Below, piece by piece: positions 60,155-64,000 of a DNA stretch of 64,000 bases. The stretch's first letter is position 1. Each line of letters begins with the position of its first letter. The notes under the pieces were generated by a model. That model worked only from the letters and a program-made list of their open reading frames with translations. It was not told the origin of the DNA and ran no database searches. A program made the translations under genes and the position numbers. The DNA comes from VRUE01 sp963715625 (GTDB taxonomy: Bacteria; Actinomycetota; Thermoleophilia; Solirubrobacterales; 70-9), in the NCBI GenBank assembly GCA_963715625.1, contig OY970260.1, positions 2,046,001-2,110,000 of the forward strand, given 5' to 3'.

Positions 60155-61675
60155 ATGATCGAGCCCTGGCTGAAACCGCTCTACGACGCCGAGGGGATGC
60201 GCGCGGTAGATCGCTGGGCGATCGGGGAGCGGGGGGCGCCGTCGCTGGAGCTGATGGAGGCCGCCGGGCGGGCCGTGGCCGAGGCCGCGGCCGAGCTCGC
60301 CGGGGACGGCCCGGTGCGAGTGGTTTGCGGCAAGGGCAACAACGCCGGCGACGGGCTGGTCGCGGCGCGGCACCTGCGCGAGATGGGCTACGAGGCCGAG
60401 GCGCTGCTGCTCTGGCCGGGTGAGGAGCTGAGCGGCGATGCCGCGGCGAACCTGGAGCGGTTCCCGGCCGAGCGCGTGGAGGGCAAGCTCGACGCGCGGC
60501 TGGCCGGCTCGGGCGCGATCGTCGACGCGATCTTCGGCACCGGCTTCGCCGGGGCGCCGCGCGAACCGGCCGCGGCGGCGATCGAGGCGATCGACCGCAG
60601 CGGCGCGCCGGTCGTCGCCTGCGACGTCGCCTCGGGCGTGGACGCCTCGACCGGGGAGGTCGAGGGCGCGGCGGTCGAGGCCGACCTCACGGTCAGCTTC
60701 CACGCGGCGAAGGTCGGCCACCGGGTCGCGCCCGGCAAGTGGCACGCGGGCGAGCTGCGAGTCGTGCCGATCGGGATCCCGGAGGGCGCTCCCGGGGAGC
60801 CGGCGGCGGGGACGATCGAGCCCGCCGTCCTCGCCCTGGCGCCGGCGCGGGGACCGAGGTCGACCAAGTTCAGCTCCGGCCAGGTCGTGATCGCGGGCGG
60901 CTCGCGCGGGCTCACCGGCGCGGTCCAGATGGCCTCGCGGGCCGCGATCCGGGCGGGGGCGGGGTACGCGACCGTGGCGGTGCCCGCCGACCTGGAGGCG
61001 ATCTTCGAGGCGGGCCAGCCCGAGGTGATGTCGGTCGGCTGCCCGGGCGGGGACGGGTGCCTCGCGCCGGCCTCGCTGAAGGCGGTCCTGCGCAGCTTCG
61101 AGCGCGCCGCCGCGGGTGTGCTCGGCCCGGGGATGGGCCGCGACCCCGGCGCGGTCGAGCTTGCCCGCGAGGCGGTCGGCGCGATCGAGGTCCCGCTGGT
61201 CGTCGACGCCGACGGGCTCAACGCCTTCGCGGGCGAGATCGAGCGGCTCGCGGCCCGCTCGGGACCGACGATCCTCACTCCGCATGCGGGCGAGCTCGGA
61301 CGCCTGCTCGGCCGCGACGCGGAGGAGGTCTCGGCGCACCGGCTGGCCGCGGCCCGGGAGGCGGCGCGGGCAGCTGGAGCCGTGGTCGTGCTGAAGGGCG
61401 ACGACACGATCGTCGCCGACGGCGAGCGGGTGGCCGTCAACGCGCTCCCGGCTCCGGCCCTGGCCACCGCCGGCACCGGGGACGTGCTCTCGGGGATGGC
61501 GGCGGCGCTGCTCGCCCGCGGCCTGGAGCCGTTTGCCGCCGCCTGCGCCGCGGTGCTCGCCCACGCCCGCGCCGGCCGCGACGCGGCGGCGCGGATCGGC
61601 GCCGCCGAGTCCGTGATCGCCACCGACGTGATCGACTCGATCCCGATCGGTCTTCGTCCCCTGCCCAGCGGCTGA
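60155..61675 (+). CDS. nnr: Bifunctional NAD(P)H-hydrate epimerase / ADP-dependent dehydratase
   Basis: 506 residues. Repairs damaged NADHX/NADPHX. N-terminal YjeF epimerase domain (LELMEAAGRAVAEAAAELAG, VVCGKGNNAGDGLVAARHLR, DAIFGTGFAG) and C-terminal kinase-like dehydratase domain (KFSSGQVVIAGGSRGLTGAV, GVLGPGMGRD, AGTGDVLSGMAAALLARGLE). TAGGAT ends 6 nt before the ATG, so the mRNA is probably leaderless. Divergent from fic and linked to it by the shared operator sites. Confidence 0.94.
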   Translation: MIEPWLKPLYDAEGMRAVDRWAIGERGAPSLELMEAAGRAVAEAAAELAGDGPVRVVCGKGNNAGDGLVAARHLREMGYEAEALLLWPGEELSGDAAANLERFPAERVEGKLDARLAGSGAIVDAIFGTGFAGAPREPAAAAIEAIDRSGAPVVACDVASGVDASTGEVEGAAVEADLTVSFHAAKVGHRVAPGKWHAGELRVVPIGIPEGAPGEPAAGTIEPAVLALAPARGPRSTKFSSGQVVIAGGSRGLTGAVQMASRAAIRAGAGYATVAVPADLEAIFEAGQPEVMSVGCPGGDGCLAPASLKAVLRSFERAAAGVLGPGMGRDPGAVELAREAVGAIEVPLVVDADGLNAFAGEIERLAARSGPTILTPHAGELGRLLGRDAEEVSAHRLAAAREAARAAGAVVVLKGDDTIVADGERVAVNALPAPALATAGTGDVLSGMAAALLARGLEPFAAACAAVLAHARAGRDAAARIGAAESVIATDVIDSIPIGLRPLPSG

Positions 61676-61699
61676 GCGGCTCGGGTCCTCTGCTCACCA

Positions 61700-61738
61700 G
61701 AACCGTATTCACCGTCTATATGACGGTGAATACGGTTC
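61700..61738. terminator. Family C hairpin after nnr
   Basis: Perfect 17-bp stem (61700-61716 / 61722-61738; core CCGTATTCACCGTC) with loop TATAT. Compared with the hairpin at 38857, both arms changed together (G-C to A-T), so pairing is preserved. Confidence 0.6.
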
Positions 61739-61803
61739 GCGTCCGGAGGGCGACTTGCCCGGCGGCGGATCGTCGGTCCTTTCGGTCGAATAACCTCGCC
61801 CTC

Positions 61804-62268
61804 ATGAAGACCGCCGCCGAGATCATGGACGCCGACGTGCCCGCCGTCTCCCCCGATGCCGACGCGCGCGCCGCGATCGAGCTCCTCGCAAAGACCGAGA
61901 TGGGCGCGATTCCCGTGGTCGACGCCGAGCGCAAGGTCGTCGGCATCGTCAGCGAGTCGGACCTGGTCCTCGGCGACGAGGAGGCCGACCTCCACCTGCC
62001 GCACTACCTCAACATCATGGGCGGCGTCGTCTTCATCGGCTCGATGAAGGGCTTCGAGGAGCGCCTCAACAAGGCCTTCGCGACGAAGGTCTCGGAGCTG
62101 ATGACCGCGGACCCCGTCGTCGCCCGCACCGACGACCACGCCGAGACCGTCGCCAGGACGATCGCCGAGGAGCACCACAACCACCTGCCCGTGGTCGACG
62201 GCGAGGGCCGCCTCGCCGGGCTGGTGACGCGGGCCGACGCGCTCTCGGCGCTCGTCTCCGATCGCTAG
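61804..62268 (+). CDS. CBS-domain pair protein
   Basis: 154 residues: two CBS motifs (IMDADVPAVSPDADARAAIE ... GAIPVVDAERKVVGIVSESD and LMTADPVVARTDDHAETVAR ... NHLPVVDGEGRLAGLVTRAD). Stand-alone CBS pairs sense adenine nucleotides; the partner is unknown. TAACCT ends 7 nt before the ATG (leaderless geometry). It sits between nnr and alr, ending 4 nt before alr, so it may share control with alr. Confidence 0.87.
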   Translation: MKTAAEIMDADVPAVSPDADARAAIELLAKTEMGAIPVVDAERKVVGIVSESDLVLGDEEADLHLPHYLNIMGGVVFIGSMKGFEERLNKAFATKVSELMTADPVVARTDDHAETVARTIAEEHHNHLPVVDGEGRLAGLVTRADALSALVSDR

Positions 62269-62272
62269 CGCC

Positions 62273-63382
62273 ATGGCGCGGGCCCTAGCCCGGATCGACC
62301 TCGGCGCCGTGGAGCGCAACTGCGCGCGGCTGAAGGCGGAGCTGGGCGAGGGCGCCGAGCTCTGCGCGGTGGTCAAGGCCGACGGCTACGGGCACGGCGC
62401 CGATGCCTGCGCGTCCGCCGCGCTGGCCGGCGGTGCGAGCAGGCTTGCCGTGGCAACCGGGGTCGAGGCGGCGCAGGTCGGTCGCCGCTTCCCTCAGGTG
62501 CCGCTGCTGACGATGGGGGCGCTGAGCGCCGAGGACCTCGAGGACGCGCTCGCGGCAGGATCGGAGGTCGCGGTCTGGCGCGAGGGCTTTCGCGAGCTCC
62601 TCAGCGCCCGGGCTCGCGCCCAGGGCCGGCCGGTCCGCGTCCACGTCAAGCACGACAGCGGCATGGGCCGGCTCGGCAACCCCGATCCGGCGGAGGTGCT
62701 GGCGCTGGCCCGGGCCAGCGCCGGGGACCCGCATCTGGAGCTGGCCGGGGTCTGGACCCACTTCGCCACGGCCGACGAACCGGAGTCGGATTTCTTCGCC
62801 GCCCAGCTCGACCGCTTCTCCGCCGTGGCGGAGGCTGTCAAGGCCGAGTTCCCCGCTGCGATCGCCCATGCCGCCAACAGCGCCGCGGTCTTCCGCGACC
62901 GGCGCTCGCACTTCGACATGGCGCGCTGCGGCATCGCCGTCTACGGCCTCGACCCCTTCCAGGGCGACCCGGCCGAGCGCGGGCTGGCGCCGGCGATGTC
63001 GCTGCGCTCCTACGTGGCCGACGTCAAGCGCTTCGCGGCGGGAGACAGCGCCGGCTACGGCCGGGCCTGGCGGGCGCCGGAGGACACCTGGGTGGGGGTG
63101 CTGCCGCTCGGCTACGGCGACGGGGTGCGGCGCGGCCTCTCCAACAACGCCGAGGTGCTGATCCGCGGCCGCCGCCACCCGCTCGTCGGCACCGTCTCGA
63201 TGGACAACGTCACGGTCGAGCTCGGCCCCGAGACCGAGGTCGAGCCCGGCGACGAGGCGGTGCTGATCGGGTCCCAGGGCGGGGAGTCGATCCGTGCCGA
63301 GGAGGTCGCCGCCCGCCTCGGCACGATCAACTACGAGGTCACCTGCGGGATCTCGGCAAGGGTCCCCCGGGAACGGGTATGA
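62273..63382 (+). CDS. alr: Alanine racemase
   Basis: 369 residues. Makes D-alanine for peptidoglycan; PLP-dependent. K35 in CAVVKADGYGHGADACA binds PLP; HVKHDSGMGRLG, HAANSAAVFRD, YGLDPFQGDPAERGLAPAMS, SAGYGRAWRAPEDTWVGVLP with the catalytic Tyr, and VGTVSMDNVTVELG complete the fold. ATG 62273 starts the family consensus ARIDLGAVERN. The stop overlaps the next gene (ATGA). Confidence 0.95.
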   Translation: MARALARIDLGAVERNCARLKAELGEGAELCAVVKADGYGHGADACASAALAGGASRLAVATGVEAAQVGRRFPQVPLLTMGALSAEDLEDALAAGSEVAVWREGFRELLSARARAQGRPVRVHVKHDSGMGRLGNPDPAEVLALARASAGDPHLELAGVWTHFATADEPESDFFAAQLDRFSAVAEAVKAEFPAAIAHAANSAAVFRDRRSHFDMARCGIAVYGLDPFQGDPAERGLAPAMSLRSYVADVKRFAAGDSAGYGRAWRAPEDTWVGVLPLGYGDGVRRGLSNNAEVLIRGRRHPLVGTVSMDNVTVELGPETEVEPGDEAVLIGSQGGESIRAEEVAARLGTINYEVTCGISARVPRERV

Positions 63383-64000
63383 ACGTCTCGGGGCGCCTCG
63401 AATCGGCCCCGCTGGTCGCCCTCGCCCGGCGTGCGCTCGGCGGTGGCGAGGGGGTCTGGATCGCGGGCGGCGCGGTCCGCGACGCGGCGCTGGGCCGCGA
63501 GGTGGACGACCTGGACCTCGCCGTGGCGGTCGACCCGGCAGCCGCCGCGAAGGCGATCGCGCGCGAGGGCGGTGGGCACTCGTTCGAGCTCTCGGCCGAG
63601 TACGCGACCTGGCGCGCCGTCGCGGCCGACGGCTCCTGGCAGGTCGACCTGACGGCCCTGCGCGGCGAGACGATCGCGGCCGACCTGGCCGGGCGCGACT
63701 TCACGATCGGCGCGGTCGCGGTGCCGCTCGGCGGCGGCGAGGCGGTCGATCCCTTCGGCGGCCTCGCGGACCTGGAGGGCCGGATGCTGCGCGTGGTGGG
63801 GGAGGGGAGCTTCGCCGCCGACTCGCTGCGCCTGCTGCGCGCCGCCCGCCTCGCGGCGGGGCTGGGGCTGGAGATCGACCCCGGCACCGCCTCCCTCGCC
63901 CGATCCGAAGCCGCGCGCGCGGCCGAGCCCGCCGGAGAGCGCCAGCTCGCGGAGCTGCGCCAGCTCGTCGGCGGCCCGGACCCGCTGCGCGGGATGGCGC
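63379..64000 (+). CDS. CCA-adding enzyme / poly(A) polymerase family, N-terminal part (cut by window end)
   Basis: About 207 residues visible. WIAGGAVRDAALGREVDDLD with D-x-D is the class II nucleotidyltransferase head; DLTALRGETIAADLAGRDFT and VDPFGGLADLEGRMLRVVGE, then SLRLLRAARLAAGLGL match tRNA CCA-nucleotidyltransferases. The C-terminal part, which could show an HD domain, is outside. Coupled to alr by a 4-nt overlap. Confidence 0.85.
   Translation, partial: MNVSGRLESAPLVALARRALGGGEGVWIAGGAVRDAALGREVDDLDLAVAVDPAAAAKAIAREGGGHSFELSAEYATWRAVAADGSWQVDLTALRGETIAADLAGRDFTIGAVAVPLGGGEAVDPFGGLADLEGRMLRVVGEGSFAADSLRLLRAARLAAGLGLEIDPGTASLARSEAARAAEPAGERQLAELRQLVGGPDPLRGMA

Overview
The window is high-GC DNA that looks like a soil or rhizosphere actinobacterium of the class Thermoleophilia (Solirubrobacterales). 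This placement is inferred from GTG/TTG starts, GuaB3-type IMP dehydrogenase, type-2 PyrF, large secreted NHL/TolB-like and InlB-repeat proteins, and many genes whose -10 box lies 6-9 nt before the start codon. No rRNA, tRNA or CRISPR array was recognised.

Positions 1-14,000 form an accessory island. It opens with the end of an IS21-type insertion sequence and then packs toxin-antitoxin and related genes: two MazF pairs, four VapBC/Phd-PIN pairs, XRE plus nucleotidyltransferase, an AbiEi-like gene with a broken partner, two orphan ATPases with nuclease-like tails, three MpsC (DUF2294) paralogues, and a single-chain HTH-MNT-HEPN protein.

Positions 14,000-36,400 encode very large secreted proteins. 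Three InlB-type repeat proteins each have a TTGAC-type promoter and a 5' leader; two carry internal repeats with no visible differences (6 x 252 bp and 3 x 267 bp). Between them lie two Solirubrobacter-style secreted proteins, a graveyard of decayed MazF, VapC and membrane-protein genes (23.8-26.2 kb), an AbiEi-DUF559 gene bracketed by inverted palindromic repeats, a run of TetR-type genes and a Flp-type pilin.

Positions 36,600-64,000 are chromosomal housekeeping: rph, XTP pyrophosphatase, CDF exporter, TldD/TldE-like pair, HU, pyrF, LysM protein and D,D-carboxypeptidase, sugar kinase, guaB3-guaA, M23 peptidase, rplM-rpsI, glmM-glmS, a DUF3352 lipoprotein, acpS, a Fic protein, nnr, CBS protein, alr and the start of a CCA-adding enzyme. 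Together these serve nucleotide synthesis, cell-wall precursor supply and ribosome assembly.

The most unusual theme is a population of dispersed palindromes (about 40-170 bp) of several families. They lie just after stop codons, around the AbiEi-DUF559 gene, and in frame inside tldE, the D,D-carboxypeptidase, glmM and a membrane-protein gene. One family brackets a putative nuclease gene, so a REP-like mobile system is a reasonable hypothesis.
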